This document shows, in pieces, positions 25,699 to 34,583 of a stretch of 45,568 nucleotides of DNA. Under the pieces are notes generated by a model. The model saw nothing but the letters and a program-made list of their open reading frames with translations, did no database searches and had not been told where the DNA came from. A program made the position numbers and the translations under genes. Position 1 is the first letter of the stretch. Every line of letters begins with the position of its first letter. The stretch lies in the NCBI GenBank assembly GCA_963933095.1, contig CAWVSV010000006.1, positions 1 to 45,568 of the forward strand. Direction: 5' to 3'. This stretch comes from UBA1124 sp963933095. GTDB taxonomy: Bacteria > Pseudomonadota > Gammaproteobacteria > Pseudomonadales > Cellvibrionaceae.

Positions 25699-26640
25699 CC
25701 CTCTGGGTTAATCTACAAGCCTAACCGTCATTAAAGTAATGGCAGTAAGCTGTTTAACTCTATCGGTACTCTAGCTTCGATAGTGTTGGGGAGGTTATTT
25801 ACCTTCGCTGTCGCCAAAAGGGCCTGCGTAGAAACCTACAGCAACAGTGATGATATGCCGAGCCGTTTAATAACACTCAATCATCATTGTGCTTTGTCAC
25901 TGCACGAACCACTAGGTGTTCATTTGTACCGTCAGAGTAGATCATTGATTGTGGCGCAGGCAGATCAATTACTGCTAAGACCGGCGAATTATTGTTAATA
26001 GATGGCTGCTCTGAGGTTTTTTCGATCCGAACCCGCTAAGACCAGCATGATTTCGACATCGGCATCACTCAGATGCCGCTATTAAATACAGTCTCACTGA
26101 TATCTAGGGTGATATGAGGCTCGACGCCGGGATCGGTGCTAACAATGACCCGCTACAATCATCCACAATGGACTGTCTCCATCAAAGTCATACAATTCAG
26201 CTATTCAGCTATTCAGGGTAAAATTAAGTGCCCTACCCATCGAGCTTAGAGCGTTAGGCTAAACCGTTATCCAAAAAAATAGCTCTGCGACTAGAGCCAC
26301 AGGTATAACATCAGTGTCTACTGTGGTGACAATTAGCTCTATGCTCAACACCAAGCCTGCGGGAATGTCATGACTATTTGCTGCCTGATTAGCACTGATA
26401 GTCTGTTCGTAACAGGATTGTCAAGGGTGTTATGGTGGTGTGCAACCCTGCATGTGTTACAGTAGAAAGTGAAGCAGACTGTAAATACCTATAGCATTCG
26501 CTCTAACACTTACAGCTCTCGTCCCATTTCCACCCTCCGCTCTTGCTCCAATCTCTACAGCACTAGATTGCAACCGATCTCGTTCGTATATCTATTGCTC
26601 TCGCTCCACTGTCTAAATCTCTTGCTTCAATTTCTGCAGA
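25699..26640 (-). other. Decayed region with remnants of a minus-strand gene
   Basis: About 1 kb without an intact gene. On the minus strand, pieces of a plausible secreted or calcium-binding repeat protein appear in shifting frames: YDFDGDSPLW near 26200, LAVIDLPAPQSMIYSDGTNE near 25940-25990, and VAVGFYAGPFGDSEGK near 25800. These are interrupted by stops and frameshifts. The 71-residue plus-strand frame at 25783-25998 is not protein-like and is rejected. 26480-26640 is strongly pyrimidine-rich on the plus strand with loosely repeated GCTCT..CTCC blocks. Confidence 0.35.
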
Positions 26641-26816
26641 TCTAAGTTACGACCACTAAATTATTACACTCACTTGTCGGGCTGCTTTGCCGTGCGACAA
26701 ATACTTCGATTCGGCTTATAAAAATTCGGCGAAAACGAATAAACCGCTCATTATTCCAGGAGAAACTTGTCAAAAATTTTCCATTAGTAGATATTATTGC
26801 GCCAAAGTCTAAGCGT
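26641..26816 (+). other. Upstream region of the lipid-head-group cassette, with an open frame into it
   Basis: The reading frame of the cytidylyltransferase gene stays open upstream to about 26650 without an ATG, GTG or TTG. AGGAG at 26758-26762 is a strong ribosome binding site, but the TTG it faces (26768) is in another frame and meets TAG after six codons. Either the real start of the next gene is unusual or a one-base change separates a leader start from the gene. Confidence 0.4.
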
Positions 26817-27596
26817 GTGAAAACCTCTGTTTTACTTGCGGCAGGCACAGGTTCACGCTTGCGTCCGTTAACGCTTGACGCACCTAAATGCCTCACGCTC
26901 GTAGGTGGCAAGCCTATCCTAGAGCGACTACTTGAAAATCTAAGAGTTCAGGGCATTGAAAAGATCATAGTGGTAACTGGCTACCTAGATCATTGTATCC
27001 GGGAATTTTTGCAGCTACACAAGGGAGACCTAAAGGTTGAGTACGTATACAACCAAGACTTTCAAACGACTAATAATATCTACTCACTTTGGCTTGCACG
27101 CGAGGTTATCAAAGAACCTTTTCTGTTAGTAGAGTGCGATCTAGTATTTGACCCAGAAATGCTGAATGACATGATGCGTCCGAATAAAATTGCAGTTTCA
27201 AATATTCTGCCTTGGATGAATGGCACCACAGTTGAACTCAACAAAAATGGCAGTGTCGAATCTTTTGAAATTGGTCAAGGCCCCAATAATATACCTCGCT
27301 ATAAAACTGTGAACATTTACAGCTTATCTATCGATAGCTGGAATAAAGTGGTTAGCCATCTAAGTGACTATGTCTCAGGTGAGCGCCTAGGCGAATATTA
27401 TGAAGCGGTATTTTCCGACATGATAGCCGATAGCTCTCTTAGTTTTGAGGCTGTGCTCTTCGATGAAAATCGATGGTATGAAGTCGATCGATTGGAGGAC
27501 CTTCATGCGGCAGAGATAATGTTCCCAACACCCGTTACAAACCAGAAGAAAAAATCTAAAGCCAGCGAATTTCAATTAATGCCCGCCACTTGTTAA
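26817..27596 (+). CDS. Nucleotidyltransferase, phosphocholine/phosphoethanolamine cytidylyltransferase-like
   Basis: A soluble 259-residue sugar-phosphate-nucleotidyltransferase-fold enzyme. The nucleotide-binding loop is LLAAGTGSRLRPLT (6-19) with the lysine of APKCL, a middle NNIYSLWLAR segment as in LicC-type CTP:phosphocholine cytidylyltransferases, the metal-binding EcDLVF (D at about 103) and a C-terminal YEVDRLEDL that matches LicC's YEIDSVQD. It probably makes a CDP-activated amino-alcohol phosphate; which one is inference. The start used is GTG at 26817, the first acceptable codon, but the frame is open further upstream and a strong AGGAG lies 55 bases earlier. It is the first gene of a three-gene cassette. 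Confidence 0.78.
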   Translation: MKTSVLLAAGTGSRLRPLTLDAPKCLTLVGGKPILERLLENLRVQGIEKIIVVTGYLDHCIREFLQLHKGDLKVEYVYNQDFQTTNNIYSLWLAREVIKEPFLLVECDLVFDPEMLNDMMRPNKIAVSNILPWMNGTTVELNKNGSVESFEIGQGPNNIPRYKTVNIYSLSIDSWNKVVSHLSDYVSGERLGEYYEAVFSDMIADSSLSFEAVLFDENRWYEVDRLEDLHAAEIMFPTPVTNQKKKSKASEFQLMPATC

Positions 27597-27712
27597 TGCC
27601 GATTGGTAAAGACCACAGAATTATTTCGGCAAGGGCCTATTAGCTGCTTCATCACAGGCCATAAAAAAATAAACGTCGTATACATCAATGACGCAACGGA
27701 CAAAATATAAAT

Positions 27713-28843
27713 ATGACCAAGAAAACAGCATTAGAAAAAAATCGAACTGCACGCAAAGAACAGTACGAAACATTATCAACCGCTCATGGCGGCTATTGGA
27801 GATACGGTTTTGTAGATCATGCTTACCTCTATAATTTACATTTTCCACCTGAGCGCTTCTATGAACTACTCAAGGATCAAATCAAAGAGCTGGTATTAAA
27901 TTACCCTGTGGCACAGGGCCAACTTGCTCGTTGGGTAGGCGACTTAATCAGTCAACCAGCTGAACGTATTGTGGTAGGTAATGGCGCAGCAGAGTTGATC
28001 AAAATTGTCTCGGGTCACATTGCAAAAAAATTGATTGTTCCAGTCCCCTCTTTTAATGAGTATGCCAACGCCACACCCGAGGGGCAGGTAATTGAATTCC
28101 CACTTGATATGCCATCGTTCGAGTTAGATGTGGATAAATTTGCAGCTGAGGCACTAGGCTGTCAGGCAGATGTCGCTATTGTGGTATCGCCAAATAACCC
28201 AACCTCATTATTGGTGCCAAAGGCCGATCTTATTCGCCTAGTTAACAAATTGGCCGAACATGACTGTATGCTCATTGTCGATGAGTCATTCATCGATTTC
28301 GCCAACAATCGAGACCAAGAAACACTGGAGCGTGATATTGCCCTGTACCCGAATTTAGCTATCTTCAAAAGCATGAGCAAAGCTTATGGCATCTGCGGCT
28401 TACGGATTGGTTACATGCTTACCGACAATATGAAGTTTGCTGAAAAAGTTCGCTCTGGTATCCACATCTGGAACTTGAATGGTTTCGCTGAAACCTTTTT
28501 AAAAATGGCACCTGATTACCAAGAAGAATTCGAAACCAGCTGCGCACTGGTGCGTCGAGAGCGCGATGATTTTTATCAAGCCCTTTGTTCTATAAACGGT
28601 ATGGTTGTTTATAAGCCTGAGGCAAATTACATATTCTGCCGCTTACCGGAGCACTCGCCTACTGGGCCAGAAGTGGCAGAGATCCTTTTCATCGAGCACA
28701 ATATCTATATTAAACATTGCCAGGGTAAAAGCATGCCAGAATCTGAGCGATACATACGTGTTGCCAGTCGAACACCTGCTGAAAATCAATCTATTGTCAG
28801 TGCATTAAAGATTATCGTCCGTTCAAAAGCCGCCAATAGCTAA
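27713..28843 (+). CDS. PLP-dependent class I/II aminotransferase-fold enzyme (HisC/CobD-like)
   Basis: A 376-residue PLP enzyme of fold type I. SPNNPTSLL (N162-T164), D190 in LIVDESFIDF, the Schiff-base K223 in SMSKAYGICGLRIGYM, and the substrate-carboxylate Arg in YIRVASR are all present, so it should be active. The sequence resembles both histidinol-phosphate aminotransferase and CobD (threonine-phosphate decarboxylase). Sitting between a cytidylyltransferase and a phosphatidyltransferase, it more likely makes or modifies a phosphorylated amino alcohol than histidine; for instance decarboxylating phosphoserine to phosphoethanolamine is conceivable. It follows the previous gene by 116 bases and precedes the next by 14. 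Confidence 0.85.
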   Translation: MTKKTALEKNRTARKEQYETLSTAHGGYWRYGFVDHAYLYNLHFPPERFYELLKDQIKELVLNYPVAQGQLARWVGDLISQPAERIVVGNGAAELIKIVSGHIAKKLIVPVPSFNEYANATPEGQVIEFPLDMPSFELDVDKFAAEALGCQADVAIVVSPNNPTSLLVPKADLIRLVNKLAEHDCMLIVDESFIDFANNRDQETLERDIALYPNLAIFKSMSKAYGICGLRIGYMLTDNMKFAEKVRSGIHIWNLNGFAETFLKMAPDYQEEFETSCALVRRERDDFYQALCSINGMVVYKPEANYIFCRLPEHSPTGPEVAEILFIEHNIYIKHCQGKSMPESERYIRVASRTPAENQSIVSALKIIVRSKAANS

Positions 28844-28857
28844 GGATAAAAACAATT

Positions 28858-29505
28858 ATGTCATCTTTACAAGATGCTCGAGACGAACGACCGTCAATTC
28901 TGTCTTTCGCAAAAGACCTGCCTAATCTCTGTTCTTTGGCGGGGTTATTTTCAGCACTGATGTCAATCTACTTTGCCTTCCAAGGAAACTCCTCTGCGGC
29001 AATGATAGGCTTATTGTGGGCAATATTTTTCGATTGGAGCGATGGGATCATCGCCCGAAAGATGAAAGGGCGAACACCTGAACAGGGTGAATTTGGCGGA
29101 CAGCTGGACTCATTAATAGATATCATCAGCTTTGGCATTTGCCCAGCAGTACTATTACTAAACTATGGTGATTTTAGCCCTTGGTATCTACCAGGAGCAT
29201 TTGCAATACTCGCTGCAGGTGTCCTACGTTTAAGCTATTTCAATGTATTTGGATTAGTCGAAAGTTCAACCTATCGAGGTCTGGCAATTGATAATAATGG
29301 AATTATATTAACATTATTCTTTATTCTCGAGGGCTTTATAAGCGTGCCAGTATTTACCACCGCGTTGTATGCGCTCGTCGTGATCCTCGCTGTATTAAAT
29401 GTAGCCCCCATTAACACACCCAAACTTACCGGACGCTGGTATACCGTTATTACTATTTATACCCTAGCATTAACGCTATTTTATGGTTGGAAATTAATAA
29501 CCTAA
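28858..29505 (+). CDS. CDP-alcohol phosphatidyltransferase family membrane enzyme
   Basis: An integral membrane protein, 215 residues, about six hydrophobic segments. The family catalytic motif is complete: D59xxD62G63xxA66R67 ... G80xxxD84xxxD88. These residues bind the metal and the CDP-alcohol. The gap between AR and G (12 residues) and the N-terminal DLPNLCSLAGL are like phosphatidylserine synthases and other CDP-diacylglycerol-using enzymes. It would attach the head group to a lipid; with the two upstream genes it may complete a dedicated phospholipid or phosphonolipid pathway. AGGA lies about 11 bases before the ATG. Confidence 0.88.
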   Translation: MSSLQDARDERPSILSFAKDLPNLCSLAGLFSALMSIYFAFQGNSSAAMIGLLWAIFFDWSDGIIARKMKGRTPEQGEFGGQLDSLIDIISFGICPAVLLLNYGDFSPWYLPGAFAILAAGVLRLSYFNVFGLVESSTYRGLAIDNNGIILTLFFILEGFISVPVFTTALYALVVILAVLNVAPINTPKLTGRWYTVITIYTLALTLFYGWKLIT

Positions 29506-29775
29506 CAACAAATCTCAGCCACATCGGGGCCACATTAGCTGTAATGCGTTATCAGAGCAGAAAGCAGATGTTTTTCTTAGCTGTTAGGCGTAACTGCGCA
29601 CAAAAAATATGACTATATTGATACATGCAACACTAGTTTTTAACGAGTAATACCCTGCCCAACCAGTGAGGTCATTATTTGTGTTAATAAGACCTTATAC
29701 CTTGCTAAATTTAGCTTGATAGCAGTGATTTATGAATAAATATCAATAAAATAATTTAATAAAATTAACAGCATA
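29506..29775. other. AT-rich intergenic region between convergent genes
   Basis: About 270 bases separating the lipid cassette (plus) from the photolyase operon (minus). No gene or strong intrinsic terminator was seen. Confidence 0.35.
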
Positions 29776-30036
29776 TTACTTATTTGATCTATTTTTATAC
29801 TGTGTTGGACAGTATCCTCTGGTCACATCATCGCCACGCAGTTTTTCATGTTTAGTTGAGCGACCATTAACTCTTTCTCGCCACAACCTAAAACTTCTAG
29901 GTTTTAAACGACTGCGCATAAATTTCACCACATCAGATTCAATCATATTGAACTGATGTTCTATCGCTTCAAAGGGAGTTCGGTCTTCCCAGGCCATTTC
30001 TATAATTCTTGATTCTTCATCGATAAGAAATTGCAT
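29776..30036 (-). CDS. DUF2805/TIGR03643 family protein
   Basis: An 86-residue protein matching the small TIGR03643 family: IIEMAWEDRTPFEAIEHQF near the N-terminus, VVKFMRSRLKPRSFRLWRER, and VNGRSTKHEKLR near the C-terminus. The first part resembles a helix-turn-helix. The family is often encoded beside or fused to photolyase-related genes; its function is unknown. It is the last gene in the photolyase operon, 77 bases after the PhrB-like gene. Confidence 0.88.
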   Translation of the reverse strand: MQFLIDEESRIIEMAWEDRTPFEAIEHQFNMIESDVVKFMRSRLKPRSFRLWRERVNGRSTKHEKLRGDDVTRGYCPTQYKNRSNK

Positions 30037-30113
30037 AAAACCACTCTAGAGTTTATTAACTTAGACACACAACCATAGTAATTGGAGAGGCAGTAATTTG
30101 ACTCGAATAATTT

Positions 30114-31664
30114 TTATAAATCATTTAAATTATTGAGTAAATAAGCAGCACGTTCTCTAATTTCAACTTTTTTTGAATCCTCCATTTTATCCCAGTTTCG
30201 CACTGGAAAACTCATCCTATGATTTGAGGACAAATTATCATAGTTAGTGTCAATAAAATTCCAATATAAGCTATTTAATGGGCAGGCACTGTCACCAATC
30301 TTTTCTTTAACGTTATAACGACAGCCTTTGCAATAGTCACTCATTTTATTAACGTAATTACCGCTAGCAGCGTAAGGCTTTGTAGCAATCCAACCACCGT
30401 CAGCGAAGAGTGCCATACCTCGTGTATTAGGCAGTTCAACCCATTCAATTGCATCGATATAAATACCTAAATACCATTGATCAACTTGCTCGGGAGAAAT
30501 TCCAGCAAGTAGGGCAAAGTTTCCGGTAATCATTAATCTTTGAATATGATGAGCGTAGGCATGCTCAAGTGATTGAGATATTGCGCTTTTTAAACACTGC
30601 ATTTTTGTTTCACCGTTCCAAAAGAAACTCGGTAAATCACGATGAGCGGCTAAAAAGTTTTGCTTGCTATAATTTGGCATATTAACCCAATACATACCTC
30701 GTACATATTCTCGCCAGCCAAGAATCTGTCTTACAAAACCTTCAATTTGTGACAGTGTTATTTTTCCATCTGAATTTTCATAGAATGAAATAGCAGTTTT
30801 AATCACTTCCATTGGGGCAAGCATCTTACAATTTATTGAAAAGCTAAGACGGGAATGGTACAAGCTCCAAGCATAAGGAGATGCTATGGTCATGGCATCC
30901 TGAAAATTGCCAAAATTAGGCAACTGATACTCGCAAAAAAAATCCAATAATAATAACGACTGCTGTCGATTAATTGGATATGAAATATTATTCGATTCAT
31001 CACCTATTGTTTTAATATTATGATTTTTTATACGCTGGACAAAATCATTAGCTGGGTTGTCAAAAATCAACGGTTTTGGGATTAACTTTAGATCATTTTT
31101 TTTAAATGACTTTCTATTATTAGCATCAAAATTCCAAGCATCACCTTCTGGTTTATCACCATTCATTAAAATGGAAAACCGTTTACGCATGATGCGATAA
31201 AAATTCTCCATTCTTACATGCGTACCTGATTTAAAATGATTTTGAAGATCATTAAAGGGTAATAAAAAATGCTCGCTATCAACTTGATTAACGGTAGTGT
31301 CGAGTATTTTAGATAAATCGGTGAGTTGTTGCCTCAATCTATACTCATCAGGGTTTTGAAATGTAAAGGTTTCGCAGGAATATTTTACAATTAGCGATTT
31401 TATCAATTCGGTAAGATCATCAAATTCTTGAGTATCATCGAGTGTTAAATAACAAACACGATGCCCTTTAGATTTAAGATGCTGGGCAAAATCACTCATA
31501 GCAACAAAAAAAGCAGTAATTTTTTGAATGTGATGTTTAGTGTAACTTGCCTCTTGATTGAGTTCAGCTATAAGATACACAACATCAGGGTCGACATATT
31601 CAAACCAACTATGCTTAGGATTAAGCTGATCACCTAATATTAGCTTTAAATGTTTTGCCTTCAT
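30114..31664 (-). CDS. Iron-sulfur bacterial photolyase (PhrB/FeS-BCP type, probably (6-4))
   Basis: A 516-residue cryptochrome/photolyase-family protein of the deoxyribodipyrimidine-photolyase-related group, starting KAKHLKLILGDQLNPKHSWF. Four cysteines at 357, 445, 448 and 461 have the same spacing (88, 3, 13) as the [4Fe-4S] ligands of Agrobacterium PhrB, a (6-4) photolyase. The FAD region includes YAHHIQRLMITGNFALLAG and WYLGIYIDAIEWVELPNTRG. Repair of (6-4) photoproducts is the likely role. It overlaps the preceding photolyase gene by 4 bases (ATGA) and is AT-rich like its neighbours. Confidence 0.93.
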   Translation of the reverse strand: MKAKHLKLILGDQLNPKHSWFEYVDPDVVYLIAELNQEASYTKHHIQKITAFFVAMSDFAQHLKSKGHRVCYLTLDDTQEFDDLTELIKSLIVKYSCETFTFQNPDEYRLRQQLTDLSKILDTTVNQVDSEHFLLPFNDLQNHFKSGTHVRMENFYRIMRKRFSILMNGDKPEGDAWNFDANNRKSFKKNDLKLIPKPLIFDNPANDFVQRIKNHNIKTIGDESNNISYPINRQQSLLLLDFFCEYQLPNFGNFQDAMTIASPYAWSLYHSRLSFSINCKMLAPMEVIKTAISFYENSDGKITLSQIEGFVRQILGWREYVRGMYWVNMPNYSKQNFLAAHRDLPSFFWNGETKMQCLKSAISQSLEHAYAHHIQRLMITGNFALLAGISPEQVDQWYLGIYIDAIEWVELPNTRGMALFADGGWIATKPYAASGNYVNKMSDYCKGCRYNVKEKIGDSACPLNSLYWNFIDTNYDNLSSNHRMSFPVRNWDKMEDSKKVEIRERAAYLLNNLNDL

Positions 31665-33229
31665 GTATCTACCTTATTATGAGGGGTTTTTAATTTACTG
31701 ACTTTAAACACTTTTTTATTTTTTCGAACATGCTTAGCTATAATACGACGACCTTCCATTTTCGTGTCAAACCGCTTTCTGAATCCCCATAATATATCTC
31801 TAGCAAATTTACCGGTTTCTTTAATATCAATCATAGGGTGAGGGTAATATTTACCCAAATCACACTGATATAGAACTTCTTCCATTGGAGACAATAACCA
31901 AGGTGTATGAATTATCTCGTTAGGTAACTGAGATAATTCCGGCACCCATTGCCGAATAAAATTGCCGTCCTTGTCTTGCTCTTGTGATTGTTTAATCGGG
32001 TTATATACTCTTATAGTATTAGTACCTGTTACACCTGATTGCATCTGAAATTGAGGGTAGTGAATACCAGGCTCAAAGTCTAAAAAATATCTAGCTAAAT
32101 GCATAGCACCCAGTCGCCAATCAACAAATAAATGATGACATAAAAAACTCACTAACATCGAACGCATACGAAAGTTGATATAGCCTGTTTTTTCTAAACA
32201 ACGCATACAAGCATCAACTAATGGATAACCTGTTTGGGCTGTTTTCCATTTTGTTAAACGTTCTTCAATGCTCATCCCCATATGTATTTCTGGAAATTTA
32301 AGATTGTTGTAGGCGTTATTGACAGGCCGCCATTGCATTTGATGCTCACTTTCAAACTTTTGAATAAAGTGGCAATGCCAATGTAATCTTGAAGCTAAAG
32401 CATCTAGTGGTCGCTTCCAGCCTACTTGAGACCTTTTTAATAAAATTGTTTGATAGAACTGCCTCAAACTTATATTGCCCCAAGCTAAGTAAGGTGATAA
32501 GCGCGAGCAACTTCTCCTGCTAGCTAAGGGCTTTGATATATCAGACTGATATGTTTTCCCACGTTTATCTAAAAAAGATTGGAGTGTTTTAAATGCCCAT
32601 GCTTCTCCACCTTTAAGCATAAACTGATTAGGCACTGACCATGACTGAGGTAGCGTATGCTGAATTAACTTATCCAAATCACTACCATTAACAAGTGCCG
32701 ATAACGATAATTCAGGATGACATAAAGGTGCTGTCATAACTTGACGCCAGTTCTTATCCCAATCAATTCTATTTTTTTTTCCTCGAACAACTGCGCCTGA
32801 CTGATATTCTCGCCAATGTACTTTGTTTGATCTGCACCATGTACCTACATTTTTGTCTCGATCATAAGTACAAAGTAGGCCTATTTCTTCATGACTAAAT
32901 AAATTCAGTATATTAAATAATGCATTTATCTCATTAAGACCATTAACTACATCACCAAAATACACATAGACGCGCGTATTAAATTTCTCTAGCTGGTTAT
33001 TAATATCTTGTATTGATTGCCAAACAAAACGCCAATGCCTTTCATCATAATGAGGATCATCTATTAAAATAGGTTCGAATACATAATAAAGTAATGTCTG
33101 ACCAAATTTTAATGAATCCATTAAAGCCTGATTATCACTGATTCGTAAATCACGCTTTAACCAAACAATATTAATACCCAGATTTAAGCCCCTATTAATA
33201 TTTAAATTTTTATCTATGCCATCAGCCAT
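31661..33229 (-). CDS. Cryptochrome/photolyase family protein (FAD-binding)
   Basis: A 522-residue photolyase-fold protein from the ATG at 33229, which overlaps the CRY-DASH stop by 8 bases. An in-frame start 13 codons further upstream would lie deep in the preceding gene. The N-terminal Rossmann domain is NIVWLKRDLRISDNQALMD. The FAD domain has TGYPLVDACMRCLEKTGYIN, LFVDWRLGAMHLARYFLD and GTNTIRVYNPIKQSQEQD. The C-terminal pieces differ from class I CPD photolyases. It could be a CPD photolyase or a cryptochrome-like sensor; the sequence alone does not decide. Middle gene of the three photolyase-family genes. Confidence 0.88.
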   Translation of the reverse strand: MADGIDKNLNINRGLNLGINIVWLKRDLRISDNQALMDSLKFGQTLLYYVFEPILIDDPHYDERHWRFVWQSIQDINNQLEKFNTRVYVYFGDVVNGLNEINALFNILNLFSHEEIGLLCTYDRDKNVGTWCRSNKVHWREYQSGAVVRGKKNRIDWDKNWRQVMTAPLCHPELSLSALVNGSDLDKLIQHTLPQSWSVPNQFMLKGGEAWAFKTLQSFLDKRGKTYQSDISKPLASRRSCSRLSPYLAWGNISLRQFYQTILLKRSQVGWKRPLDALASRLHWHCHFIQKFESEHQMQWRPVNNAYNNLKFPEIHMGMSIEERLTKWKTAQTGYPLVDACMRCLEKTGYINFRMRSMLVSFLCHHLFVDWRLGAMHLARYFLDFEPGIHYPQFQMQSGVTGTNTIRVYNPIKQSQEQDKDGNFIRQWVPELSQLPNEIIHTPWLLSPMEEVLYQCDLGKYYPHPMIDIKETGKFARDILWGFRKRFDTKMEGRRIIAKHVRKNKKVFKVSKLKTPHNKVDT

Positions 33230-34583
33230 TGTCTTTGGCCATTGATACTGGCCAGTCTGCTGCGTCAACAGAATCTAGTGGCTGATTAGATAAAACACTC
33301 TTATCGCACTTTGAAGTCCACCTACTTTGATACTTACCATCAGGATCAAAAATTGCAGCTTGTTTTTCAATGTTGAAATGCCTACCACCTCTGGGGTCAA
33401 CACCAACACCTGCAATATATTGCCAGTTACCCCAATTGACAGCAGCATCATAATCAATCAACTGCTCTTCAAACCAAGCTGCACCATAACGCCAATCAAC
33501 ACTGAGTTCATTAACCAAGCAACTCGCGACAATCTGACGACCTCTATTACTTAAATAACCAGTAATTCTTAATTCATTCATACAGGCATTAACTAACGGA
33601 TAGGGTGTAATACCTAAGCACCATTTACTAAATCGTTCGGGATAAAATGATGTTAGTGGAGGGTTATTGGAAATGCCTTTGAACCTATATGTTTTAGCTC
33701 CCACCTTAAAATGAGACCATTGAAAATACTCACGCCATATAATTTCTGCGGCTAAGCACTCAGTAGAGCTGTTCTTTTCTCGATGCATTTCAAACTGATT
33801 AATTGATGCCATCACTTGCCGCGGTGAAATACAGCCATAACCAAGCCATGGCGATAACTTACTGCTGCTTTCCCAGCCCTGTAAATTATTTCTAACACTT
33901 TTATAATTCAACGGTAAATCAGAGCTAAAATATTGGTTAAGATGCTTTGTAGCTGAGGCCTCACCGCCATCAAATTTCATTCCATATTTCGAGTTTTTGA
34001 AAGAGTTTACAGGTAACCATGATGGCCTAGATATGGATGGCAATGAAACAGATGTAAACTGGCTAGGTAATGACTGGATAGCTGGAGTAATATCTGGTAT
34101 TGCTACATTAGCCATTGTTTTTTTAAATTTAGAATAACTAACAGGTAAATGTTGAAGCTTATAAGGCAGGGTTTCATGCGAAAATAAGGTAAATTGCTCA
34201 ACTTTATTGACCGACATTTGAGGAAAAATATCACCTAGCTGATTGATGAGCCTGTTTTCATAAGTGCCAGGCAAGCGGGTGGTAATCACATCAGTAATAT
34301 GGTGCTTTTCACAGAGCCCTGCCAAAGTAGGCAAGGTATCGTCATAAATAATATGGAGTTGTTGACCCAGACTTAACAAGCTTTGATTAAAATCGCTCAA
34401 ACAATCTTGTAAGAAGCTCCAACGATTGTTGCCTAAGGGTTTAGATTGATAGTTATTAGACTTGAACCATTTTTGGTCAACCACATATACGCAAAGCAAG
34501 TAATCACTGTCACTGGCTAACTTAAGAGCCAAGTTATCGCTGATCCGCAGATCTTTAGTTAACCAGTATAAAGTGCGTTTCAT
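33222..34583 (-). CDS. CRY-DASH cryptochrome/photolyase
   Basis: A 453-residue DASH-type cryptochrome. Rossmann domain begins RTLYWLTKDLRISDNLAL. FAD-binding hallmarks are TPYPLVNACMNELRITGYLS, NRGRQIVASCLVNELSVDWR, GAAWFEEQLIDYD and NWGNWQYIAGVGVDPRGGRH followed by FN. DASH proteins repair CPDs in single-stranded DNA or loop structures and may signal; a function here is inferred. It is the first gene of the operon. No obvious light-regulator operator was recognised upstream (34584-34850). Confidence 0.93.
   Translation of the reverse strand: MKRTLYWLTKDLRISDNLALKLASDSDYLLCVYVVDQKWFKSNNYQSKPLGNNRWSFLQDCLSDFNQSLLSLGQQLHIIYDDTLPTLAGLCEKHHITDVITTRLPGTYENRLINQLGDIFPQMSVNKVEQFTLFSHETLPYKLQHLPVSYSKFKKTMANVAIPDITPAIQSLPSQFTSVSLPSISRPSWLPVNSFKNSKYGMKFDGGEASATKHLNQYFSSDLPLNYKSVRNNLQGWESSSKLSPWLGYGCISPRQVMASINQFEMHREKNSSTECLAAEIIWREYFQWSHFKVGAKTYRFKGISNNPPLTSFYPERFSKWCLGITPYPLVNACMNELRITGYLSNRGRQIVASCLVNELSVDWRYGAAWFEEQLIDYDAAVNWGNWQYIAGVGVDPRGGRHFNIEKQAAIFDPDGKYQSRWTSKCDKSVLSNQPLDSVDAADWPVSMAKDNG

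Noticed and set aside
25783..25998. 71-residue plus-strand open frame after rlmJ
   Set aside because: No ribosome binding site, not protein-like in composition, and lies within debris of what looks like a minus-strand gene.
26200..26220. Short tandem repeat CAGCTATT near 26205
   Set aside because: Little more than two copies; likely chance.
26768..26788. Six-codon leader peptide as a firm feature
   Set aside because: Depends on a TTG start alone; mentioned only as one explanation of the unusual start region.
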